Below, piece after piece: positions 11,023 to 17,269 of a DNA stretch of 17,555 bases (positions are counted from its first letter, which is position 1; each line of letters opens with the position of its first letter). The DNA is taken from assembly GCA_005888465.1 (NCBI GenBank), contig VAYJ01000040.1, positions 1-17,555 of the forward strand, given 5' to 3'. The notes under the pieces were generated by a model. It was not told the origin of the DNA, did no database searches, and saw nothing but the letters and a program-made list of their open reading frames with translations. This DNA is from Actinomycetota bacterium. Its GTDB lineage: Bacteria; Actinomycetota; UBA4738. Position numbers and translations under genes: made by a program.

Positions 11023-13601
11023 TCAATGTCCGGCCGGGGCGGCCTCGGACCAGTTCTTGCCCGAGCCCGGGTCGACGCGGAGCGGGACCGACAGCTCGTA
11101 GGCCGACTCCATCGCGTCTTTGACGAGCTGTTCCGAACGTTCGAGGTCGGCGTCGGCGACATCGAAGACCAGCTCGTCGTGGACGGTCAGGACCATCGTG
11201 CAGTCCAGCCCTGACGAGGCGAGCGTGGCGTCGACCTTGATCATCGCGAGCTTCAGGATGTCGGCGGCCGTCCCTTGGATGGGCGCGTTGAGCGCCATCC
11301 GCCGTCCCATGTCCCTCACCCTGGGGTTCGACGACTGCAGCTCGGGGAGGTAGCGGCGGCGGCCGAGGATCGTCGCTGTGAAACCCTCGGCGGCGGCGCG
11401 TCCGACCTGGCGGTTCAGGAACTCGCGCACCTTCGGGAACTGGGCGAAATACGATTCGATGAACTCCTCGGCCTCGTCCGGCGCGATGCCGATCCGGCTC
11501 GCCAGGCCGAGGGCGTTCATCCCATACGGCAGGCCGTAGTTGATCTGCTTCACGCGCCCGCGCATGGCGCCGTCGACCTGCTCGAGCGGCACGCCGAAGA
11601 CCTTCGCGGCGGTGGCCGCGTGGAAGTCCTTGCCTGCGGCGAACGCCTCGGCCATCGCCTCGTCGCCGGAGAGGTGGGCGAGAACGCGCAGCTCGATCTG
11701 CGAGTAGTCCGCGACGAGGAGGGACCGGTTGGCGTCGCCGGGAACGAAGGCGCGGCGGATCTGTCGGCCGGTCTCGCCGCGGACCGGGATGTTCTGCAGG
11801 TTCGGGTTCACGCTGGAGAGGCGTCCGGTGGCGGCCCCCACCTGGTTGTAGGTGGTATGGATGCGGTGATCGCGGGTGCTCACCAGCGGGGGCAGGGCGT
11901 CGAGGTAGGTCGACTTGAGCTTCGTGAGCTCGCGGTAGTCGAGGATCGCGCCGACGATCGGGTGGTGGTCGCGGAGCTTCTCCAGCACGTCGGCGTCGGT
12001 GGAGAGCGCGCCCTTCGAGGTCTTGCGGCCGGGCGACAGGCGGAGCTTCTCGTAGAGCACCACGCGAAGCTGCGGAGGCGAGTTCAGGTTGAACGGCTCG
12101 CCGGCGTGGTCGTAGATCGTCCGTTCCAACGTGGCCATGCGGTCGCCGAGCGATTCTGACATCTGCTGGAGGTACGGGACGTCGAGCGCCACGCCGGCCG
12201 CCTGCATCCTCCCGAGGACGCCCGAGAGGGGGAGCTCCACCTCGGCCAGCAGGGACTCGAGCCCGGCGCGCTCGACCCGTTCGGCCATGGCGGGCGCGAG
12301 GAGCCCGATCGCCGCGGCCTCCGTCCCCACGCGTGGTGCGGGGTCGCCGAAGAGCTGACCGGCTTCCTCGGGCTCGTCCTGCGCGAGGTCAAGGCCGAGG
12401 TAGCGCTCCGAGAGCATCGCGAGCGGATAGTTCGCCTCCGCGGGATCCAGAAGATAGCCCGCGAGCATGGTGTCGAAGGCCACGCCGTCCAGGCTGTGTC
12501 CTTCGGAGAGCAGGGCGGTCTGGAGCTCCTTCCCGTCGTGGACCCACTTCGGTGTGGCGCCGTCAGCGAGCCAGGTGGCGATGGAGCCCGCGGAGCCCCC
12601 CGTCCAGTAGCGGGGCGACGGCGAGCGGGTCCGACCCGGTGAGCAGGCCGGCGATCTCGGACGTGTCGCCGGTCCGGACCTCGAGCGACGCCCGTTCGAC
12701 CTTGGCCTTGGCGGTGCGCTCGACGTCCTCCAGCCGCTCCAGGAGCGTGCGGAACTCGAGCGCGTTGAAGAGCCGCCGGACCGCCTCGGGATCCCACTCC
12801 CCGATCACACAGTCCGCGACGTCGACGGGGAGCTCGAGGTTGGTCACGAGCCGCGCGAGCTCCTTGTTGCGCACGAGATCCCCGTTCGCGCTCTCGATCG
12901 ACTCGCGAAGGCGACCCTTGATCTGGTCCGTGTGGGCAAGCAGCTCCTCGATGCTGCCGAACTGCTGCACCAGCCTGGCGGCGGTTTTCTCCCCCACGCC
13001 GGGCACGCCCGGGATGTTGTCGGAGGTGTCGCCCTTCAGCGCCACGTAGTCGAGGTAGCGCTCCGGCGGGAGCCCGAACCGCTCGGTCACTGCCGCGACG
13101 TCGTAGGTCGCGATGTCGGAGATCCCGCGCCGGTTGAACATCACCGAGATCCCGGGACGCACGAGCTGGAAGAAGTCGCGATCGGCGGTGACGATCACGG
13201 CGTGGATCCCCTCGTCGAGCGCGCGCAGCGCGAGGGTGGCGATCGCGTCGTCGGCCTCGTGGCCTTCGATCTCCACGACGGGGACGGCCAGGGTCTCGAG
13301 CACCTCGTGGATCAGCCCGAGCTGCTGCTTGAACTCGTCCGGCGCCTCCGCCCGGCCGGCCTTGTAGTCGGCGTACTGAGCCAACCGCACCGTCGGGCGC
13401 CCCTTGTCGAAGTGCACGGCCAGGTAGTCGGGGCGCTCCTCGCCGAGGAGCTTGATGAGCATCGAAGTGCTGGCCGCTGCTGGTGGCGAGCGTCGGCGGG
13501 AGCGCGAAGAAGGCCCGGTACGACAGGCTGTGTCCGTCCAGGAGGAAGATCCGCTTCGGCGCCTCGGCGTCCTTCGTCGTGCTGCGATCGGTGGCCACCA
13601 T
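11023..13601 (-). CDS. polA: DNA polymerase I (PolA), reading frame interrupted twice
   Basis: PolA fills gaps in repair and replaces RNA primers. The product is spread over three frames. Frame one, from ATG 13601 to about 13470 (44 codons), holds the start of the 5' nuclease domain (IFLLDGHSLSYRAFFALPPTLATSSGQ). Frame two, 13468-12602 (about 289 codons), starts TSMLIKLLGEE and carries the nuclease aspartates (HEADDAIATLA, VTADRDFFQL) and the helix-hairpin-helix VALKGDTSDNIPGVPGVGEKTA. Frame three, 12597-11023 (about 524 codons), has the polymerase motifs: A (DYSQIELR, 11709-11686), B (KQINYGLPYG, 11550-11521) and C (VHDE, 11184-11173). Homologues have about eight residues (TNAVYGF-like) at the first junction that are missing here, a loss of 23 bases. 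The second junction sits on a run of six G. The residual 3'-5' exonuclease region lacks the DxE motif, so proofreading is absent as in many actinobacteria. Homology to PolA is certain; whether the breaks are real is not. Confidence 0.95.
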
Positions 13602-13606
13602 CCCGG

Positions 13607-13612
13607 ATTGTA
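13607..13612 (-). promoter_or_regulatory. Likely -10 element of polA (leaderless transcript)
   Basis: TACAAT (five of six matches to TATAAT) on the minus strand ends five bases before the polA ATG, so the RNA would begin at or beside the start codon. No ribosome-binding site is present, which fits leaderless expression. The -35 region is not recognisable. The 65-base gap 13602-13666 is shared with the divergent thioesterase gene, for which I see no clear promoter. Confidence 0.5.
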
Positions 13613-13666
13613 GACTCGGCCTCCGACTCGCCCGACCGCCCGCCCGATTGAGGTACCGCGTACACC

Positions 13667-14086
13667 ATGACCATCGAAGGGGACGGCCTCAGCCTGGCCC
13701 GAGCGATCTCCCGCGGCACGCTGATCGAGCACCTCGGGATCGAGTTCCTCGAGGCCGAGCCCGGGCGTGTCGTCGCGCGGATGCCCGTTGAGGGGAACGT
13801 CCAGCCCGATGGCCTGTTGCACGGCGGCGCCACGGCCGCGCTCTGCGAGACGATCGCGTCGTTCGGCACCGCGAGGGCGGTCGGTCCCGACCAGAGGGTC
13901 GTCGGGATCGAGCTGAACATCAATCATCTGCGCGGCGTTCGCGAAGGTCACGTCACCGGGACGGGGGTACCGCTGCACGTCGGACGCTCGACCGCCGTCT
14001 GGTCCATGGAGGTCCGCGACGACGAGGACCGCTTGGTCGCCGTGAGCCGGCTCACGCTCGCGGTTCGCCCGGCGACGACGGAGTGA
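13667..14086 (+). CDS. Hotdog-fold acyl-CoA thioesterase (PaaI / MenI-YdiI-like)
   Basis: A 139-residue protein of the hotdog-fold thioesterase family that hydrolyses acyl-CoA or acyl-carrier thioesters. The signature QPDGLLHGGATAALCETIAS holds the H-G-G loop (His52) and the catalytic Glu61 at the start of the central helix. VVGIELNINHLRGVREGHVTGTGVPLHVGRSTAVWSMEVRDDEDRLVAVSRLT follows closely the layout of Escherichia coli YdiI, a 1,4-dihydroxy-2-naphthoyl-CoA hydrolase of menaquinone synthesis. A menaquinone role is possible but no men gene is in view, so the substrate is left open. The gene is divergent from polA, 65 bases away. The ATG is chosen by the match to family N-termini; a GAGG lies too far upstream (13 bases) to support it. 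Confidence 0.9.
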   Translation: MTIEGDGLSLARAISRGTLIEHLGIEFLEAEPGRVVARMPVEGNVQPDGLLHGGATAALCETIASFGTARAVGPDQRVVGIELNINHLRGVREGHVTGTGVPLHVGRSTAVWSMEVRDDEDRLVAVSRLTLAVRPATTE

Positions 14087-14196
14087 CCCGCGTCCTTGGT
14101 TTCTTTGTCACTCTTGCGGAAATTTCCCTTGGTCCGAGGCGGCCGCGACCTGCGAAAATCCGCGAAAAGCCTTGCGGCTCAACGCTTCTCCGACGT
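14087..14196. other. Gene-free spacer, locally less GC-rich
   Basis: This 110-base stretch after the thioesterase stop is visibly richer in A and T than its surroundings (for example GGTTTCTTTGTCACTC and GGAAATTTCCC). It contains a weak inverted repeat, CCGC..GCGG, near 14160-14178. A plus-strand open frame crosses it, starting GTG at 14083 inside the thioesterase stop, but its Pro/Arg/Gly-rich product looks like chance and it runs through the RNA candidate. I see no gene here. It could hold upstream promoter (AT-rich) sequence for the RNA that follows. Confidence 0.5.
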
Positions 14197-14225
14197 TTGA
14201 CAGGCGCCAATCGGATTGCTACCTT
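14197..14225 (+). promoter_or_regulatory. Strong promoter for the candidate structured RNA / bpa leader
   Basis: TTGACA (14197-14202, a perfect -35 consensus), a 17-base spacer, and TACCTT (14220-14225, fitting TAnnnT) lie on the plus strand. The predicted start, about seven bases after the -10, is 14232. That is the first base of the terminal helix of the RNA candidate. This is the best consensus -35 found in the window. Confidence 0.7.
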
Positions 14226-14231
14226 GCGCAC

Positions 14232-14378
14232 CGGTCCCAAGCGGGCCATAGGACCGAAGGGAGCGCCGGGGCCTCCTGGAGGACCGAGCTGGCAATCGGA
14301 GAGGCGCAAGCCGCACCGGTCGCCGCGAGGAACGCCGGAGGTTCGGCCCCTCTCGGTTCGGAGGGTCGCTTGGGACCG
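14232..14378 (+). ncRNA. Candidate structured RNA of about 147 nt, family not recognised
   Basis: The two ends pair perfectly over 12 bases: CGGTCCCAAGCG at 14232-14243 with CGCTTGGGACCG at 14367-14378. Inside, further helices stack in the same rod-like direction. CCTCC 14272-14276 pairs with GGAGG 14360-14364, GGACCGAG 14281-14288 with CTCGGTTC 14352-14359 (one G-U), and CTGGC 14289-14293 with GCCGG 14334-14338 (one G-U). A GGC-GCAA-GCC tetraloop hairpin sits near the tip. On the 5' side a bulge of about 28 nt follows the terminal helix. The shape, a closing helix with a large asymmetric bulge and a distal rod, recalls 6S RNA, but I could not show the family. It may be a free small RNA or the 5' leader of the proteasome activator gene at 14495. 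No RNase P, tmRNA, SRP or common riboswitch signature was found. Confidence 0.5.
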
Positions 14379-14390
14379 CTCTTTGAGCGG
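14376..14390 (+). terminator. Hairpin at the end of the candidate RNA
   Basis: CCGCTC-TTT-GAGCGG forms a perfect six-pair hairpin directly after the terminal helix. With a one-base bulge it can grow to include GGACC/GGTCC, and it would then compete with the 3' strand of the terminal helix. No U-run follows, so it is at best a weak or Rho-assisted stop, or part of a switch. Confidence 0.35.
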
Positions 14391-14412
14391 GTCCGAAAGG
14401 CCGAGTAGATAA

Positions 14413-14460
14413 CGCTCGCGTATGGGGAAGGCGCGAGCGGCTCCAAAGGCCCTTCGGGCC
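14413..14460 (+). terminator. Two further GC-rich hairpins before the bpa start
   Basis: A perfect eight-base inverted repeat, CGCTCGCG (14413-14420) and CGCGAGCG (14432-14439), has an 11-base loop. It is followed by GGCCC-TTC-GGGCC (14448-14460). Both lie 35-80 bases before the activator start codon. Neither is followed by a T-run. They may end the small RNA, or fold the leader of the next gene. Confidence 0.4.
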
Positions 14461-14494
14461 CGCTCATGCGTTCCGGGGTAAGCTCGACATCGCG

Positions 14495-14956
14495 ATGAGC
14501 GACCCGACGATGCCCCCGCCAGGGCCTCCACCATCGCCCGTCGACCCGCCCGAGAGGCAGGGCCTTCGCACCGCCGGCATGGTCGATCCCCAGCGCCTGC
14601 TCCGCGTCGCTGGGGTCACGCGCGAGGTGCTCGAGGAGGCACGGCGCATCCGCCCCGAGGAAGGCTCGGTGGATCACCTTCGCCGGGTGCTCGACGCGAT
14701 CCAGGCGGAGCTTCGCGAAGCGCTCCCGGACGAGCTCTACCAGGAGCTGGACGAGCTCACGCCGGACATCCGCTCGGGGACGCTGGAGGAGCTGGCGCTC
14801 GCGCACGCAGAGATCCTCGGCTGGCTGGAGGGGCTGTTCCAGGGAACACAGCTCGCGATCCAGCTCCAGGCGGCGCGGGCGCTCGGCGAGGGAAGGCCCG
14901 GCCCGCCCAGGCCGCCCCGCGAGGAGCCCGACAGCCCGGACTCCCGGTACCTCTAG
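14495..14956 (+). CDS. bpa: Bacterial proteasome activator (Bpa/PafE, DUF2587 family)
   Basis: I recognise this 153-residue protein as the ring-forming, ATP-independent activator that opens the actinobacterial 20S proteasome (PafE in Mycobacterium tuberculosis). After a proline-rich, probably disordered start (about 1-25), helices hold the family core: EVLEEARRIRPEEGSVDHL, IQAELREALPDELYQELDELTP, then the strongly conserved AHAEILGWLEGLFQGTQLAIQLQAAR. A second disordered, proline-rich tail ends in SRYL, which matches the C-terminal GQYL (HbYX-like) motif that docks into the proteasome alpha ring. ATG 14495 gives the normal length. No good ribosome-binding site precedes it. TAAGCT at 14479-14484 could be a -10 for a near-leaderless message as an alternative to the promoter at 14197. 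The cupredoxin gene follows 12 bases later. Proteasome genes themselves are not in the window. Confidence 0.88.
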   Translation: MSDPTMPPPGPPPSPVDPPERQGLRTAGMVDPQRLLRVAGVTREVLEEARRIRPEEGSVDHLRRVLDAIQAELREALPDELYQELDELTPDIRSGTLEELALAHAEILGWLEGLFQGTQLAIQLQAARALGEGRPGPPRPPREEPDSPDSRYL

Positions 14957-14968
14957 GCCCTTCCCGGC

Positions 14969-15376
14969 GTGCGTCGGCCCACCTTCGTCGCCGGCCTGAC
15001 GCTCGCCGTGGCGCTCGTCGGCTCCTCGTGCGGCGGCGCCGCGAGCCCGCCGCCGCTCGGCCCCGACAAGGTGATCTACGTCCCCGAGCCGAGCGTCGGG
15101 CCCTTCGTCGTGGTGGCCGTCGACAACCACTTCCACGACATCCACCCCGTCGACCAGACCCAGATCTCGCAGACGAGGGCGTTCATCGTGAAGAACGAAG
15201 GCAACAACCTGCACAACTTCACGGTGGTCGGCACGACGATCAGCGCCGACATCGAGCCGGGGACCCAACTCGCGTGGGCGCGCATGGGCGACTACCTGAA
15301 GCCAGGGAGCTACACCGTGTTCTGCAAGTACCACGTGTATCTGGGCATGACCGGCGACTTCATCGTCACGCCCTGA
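14969..15376 (+). CDS. Cupredoxin-domain lipoprotein
   Basis: An exported blue-copper-like protein of 135 residues. The first 20 residues are a signal peptide, and GSSC-GG (Cys21) is a plausible though imperfect lipobox, so it is probably lipid-anchored outside the membrane. The mature part is a small beta-barrel with type 1 copper ligands in the expected places: His82 in NNLHNFTVV, then Cys119, His122 and Met127 in FCKYHVYLGM. GDYLKPGSYTVFC is the usual approach to the cysteine. An extra histidine cluster NHFHDIH (54, 56, 59) lies before the domain. A role in electron transfer or copper handling is likely; the partner is unknown. The start is GTG, 12 bases after the bpa stop. It ends two bases from the stop of the convergent transporter ATPase. 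Confidence 0.87.
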   Translation: MRRPTFVAGLTLAVALVGSSCGGAASPPPLGPDKVIYVPEPSVGPFVVVAVDNHFHDIHPVDQTQISQTRAFIVKNEGNNLHNFTVVGTTISADIEPGTQLAWARMGDYLKPGSYTVFCKYHVYLGMTGDFIVTP

Positions 15377-15378
15377 GG

Positions 15379-16119
15379 CTAGAGGACCTTCGACAGGAAC
15401 TGCTGGGTCCGCTCGTGGCGCGGGGCGGCGAACACCGCCTTCGGCTCGCCCTCCTCGACGATCATGCCGTCGTCCATGAAGATGAGCCGGGTCCCGACCT
15501 CGCGGGCGAAGCCCATCTCGTGGGTCACGACCATCATGGTCATTCCGTCATTCGCGAGCCCCCGCATCACCTCGAGGACCTCGCCCACCAGCTCGGGGTC
15601 GAGCGCGGAGGTCACCTCATCGAAGAGCATCAGGCGGGGTCGCATCGCCAGGGCGCGGGCGATCGCCACCCGCTGCTGCTGGCCACCGGAGAGCTGGCCG
15701 GGGTAGTTGTCCGCCTTGTGCGCGAGGCCGACGTGCCCGAGCTGCTCCAGCGCGCGTTCCCTGGCCTCGCCCGACGGCTGGCCCTGGACCTTCTCGAGCG
15801 CCAAGGTGATGTTCTGGATGACCGTCTTGTGCGGGAAGAGGTTGAAGGCCTGGAAGACGATGCCGATGTGCGTGCGCACCTCGTTCAGGTTGGTCCGGAT
15901 GTCGCAGATGTCCTGTCCGTCCAGCCAGACGTGGCCCTGGGTCGGGACCTCGAGCAGGTTCACGCAGCGCAGGAGCGTCGACTTGCCGGAGCCCGACGGC
16001 CCGATCACCACCTGGACCTCGCCCTGGCGCAGGGAGAGGTCGATCCCCTTGAGGACGTGCAGGTTCCCGAACCACTTGTGCAGGCCCTCGAGGCGGATGA
16101 GCGGCCGGTCCTCGCTCAT
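15379..16119 (-). CDS. Polar amino acid ABC transporter ATP-binding protein (second system)
   Basis: A GlnQ-type ATPase of 246 residues and a paralogue of the one at 3604-4368. Walker A is GPSGSGKST at 40-48, the Q-loop reads GIVFQAFNLFPHKTVIQN, the signature LSGGQQQR is at 143-150, Walker B LMLFDE at 163-168 with SALD follows, and the H-loop is VTHEMGFA. ATG 16119 overlaps the permease stop by four bases (ATGA), the normal coupled arrangement. Because the permease frame is broken upstream, a single long open frame of 625 codons runs from the permease start through this gene. That does not mean a fusion protein exists in life. The family start at MSEDRPLIRLEGLHK is kept. Confidence 0.95.
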   Translation of the reverse strand: MSEDRPLIRLEGLHKWFGNLHVLKGIDLSLRQGEVQVVIGPSGSGKSTLLRCVNLLEVPTQGHVWLDGQDICDIRTNLNEVRTHIGIVFQAFNLFPHKTVIQNITLALEKVQGQPSGEARERALEQLGHVGLAHKADNYPGQLSGGQQQRVAIARALAMRPRLMLFDEVTSALDPELVGEVLEVMRGLANDGMTMMVVTHEMGFAREVGTRLIFMDDGMIVEEGEPKAVFAAPRHERTQQFLSKVL

Positions 16120-17256
16120 CCGCCTGCCCCCGCGATCCCCACGAGGCCGCTCGGCAGACGCCGCTCTACCGCGTTCACCGCACCGAGCAGCGGCAGGGTG
16201 ATCACCAGGTACCCGATCGCGGTCGCGATGAAAAACGTGGCGTTGAAGGTGGCCGAATAGCCGTTCTGCGCGGTGACGTACAGCTCGTACTGGCTCGCGA
16301 GCAGGCCCAGGACGACCACTAGCGCGGTGTCCTTGATCAGGATGACGAACTCGTTCAGGAGCGGCGGGATGACACGGCGCACCGCCTGCGGCACGATCGC
16401 GAAGCGCATCGCCTCCAGATAGGAGAACCCGAGGCCCCGGGCCGCCTCCATCTGGCCCCGTTCGATCGACTGGATGCCGGCGCGGAAGACCTCCGAGGCG
16501 TATGCCCCGGTGTTCAGGCTGAACACGACCCAGAACGAACAGGAAGTAGAAGAAGGAGAGCTGGAAGATGAGCGGGGTCCCCCGGAAGAAGTTGATGTAG
16601 ACGCGCGCCGGGGCGCGAACGGTCCGGCGCGATGAGATGACCAGCAGGCTGAGGGTCAGCCCGACGACCAGGCCGCCGACCTCCCCCCCGATCGCCAGGA
16701 CGAGTGTGTTCTTCGCCCCGATCAGGAAGGCGTGCCCGTAGCCCTTGAGCACGACGAAGTTGAGGAAGTTCCGCGTGAACGTGAACACCGTGCTGCTGGA
16801 GCGGAAGAAGAGCGCGAACAGCGACAACGCGATCGCCTGAATGCCGAGCGCCGCGCCCGCGATGCAGTGCTCCCGCTTTCGACGGGTGTCCATCCGGCGA
16901 TAGAGGCCGAACCCAGCGACGATCCCGAGGATCCCAAGGCCGATGGCCAGGAAGAGCAGGGTCGATTCGGCCCCCGAGCGGAGCCCTTCAACGATGTTGA
17001 AGACGCCCTCGGCGCCCTTGATGCCCTTGAAGGTCACGGGGTCGTAGTGCGTCAGGCCCTGCGCGACGCACGTCGGGGTCAGCGCCGGGCTCTGGATGGC
17101 GCGGAGGGCCTGGACGAACCCCGTTCCCGCGAGCACCAAGAGGATGGCTGCTGCGCCCGCCACGAGCACGGCGGTCGAGCGGGGTGACCCCGAGCCCCGG
17201 GTGTCAGGAGGGCCCTCCCGTACGGGGCTCGGGGTCGTCGCTCGCTCGTCCATCAT
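16116..17256 (-). CDS. Polar amino acid ABC transporter permease (second system), frame broken near 16530-16545
   Basis: A HisM/GlnP-type permease whose two parts lie in different frames. The N-terminal part (17256 to about 16537, some 240 codons) has an unusual extension with three extra hydrophobic segments (STAVLVAGAAAILLVLAG, TLLFLAIGLGILGIVAGF, IAGAALGIQAIALSLFALFF) and only then the normal domain (YGHAFLIGAKNTLVLAIGGE, RGTPLIFQLSFFYFLF). The C-terminal part resumes about 16535 with FWVVFSLNTGAYASEVFRAGIQSIERGQMEAARGLG and LPQ-like VPQAVRRVIPPLLNEFVILIKDTALVVVLG. Against the intact permease at 4365-5168, about 15 residues are missing between the two, so tens of bases were lost out of frame. 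Start is ATG 17256 or 17253; GGAGG abuts the first, so the second may be used. Confidence 0.9.
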
Positions 17257-17269
17257 CCTCCGGTGTCCG

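Noticed and set aside
13460..13462. ATG at the start of frame two of polA as an alternative start giving a separate 5' nuclease protein.
   Set aside because: Such a protein would lack the first strand with the catalytic aspartate (LLDGHSLSYR), which is present directly upstream in another frame. No ribosome-binding site precedes the ATG.
14241..14270. Similarity to the SRP RNA tip (GGACCGAAGGGAGC) and to the glycine riboswitch motif; also an 11-base match to Escherichia coli 6S RNA (CAAGCGGGCCA).
   Set aside because: The SRP GGAA tetraloop and symmetric helix are missing, the second half of the glycine aptamer is missing, and the 6S match is short and cannot be told from chance at this GC content.
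14281..14359. Possible tRNA: GGACCGA pairs with TCGGTTC and a GGAGG-TTCGGCC-CCTCT arm looks like a T-arm.
   Set aside because: The T-arm overlaps the acceptor strand, there is no anticodon arm of the right size, no proper D-arm, and no CCA-type end. The pairing is better explained as inner helices of the larger RNA.
14083..14412. Plus-strand open frame of 109 codons overlapping the thioesterase stop.
   Set aside because: The product is rich in Arg, Pro and Gly with no domain, and the frame runs through the promoter and the structured RNA. It has no ribosome-binding site beyond the stop overlap.
15379..17256. A natural permease-ATPase fusion protein of 625 residues.
   Set aside because: The middle 135 residues are the wrong frame of a conserved permease segment, which is found intact in another frame and ends with the usual ATGA overlap. 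The fusion is a by-product of a lost stretch.
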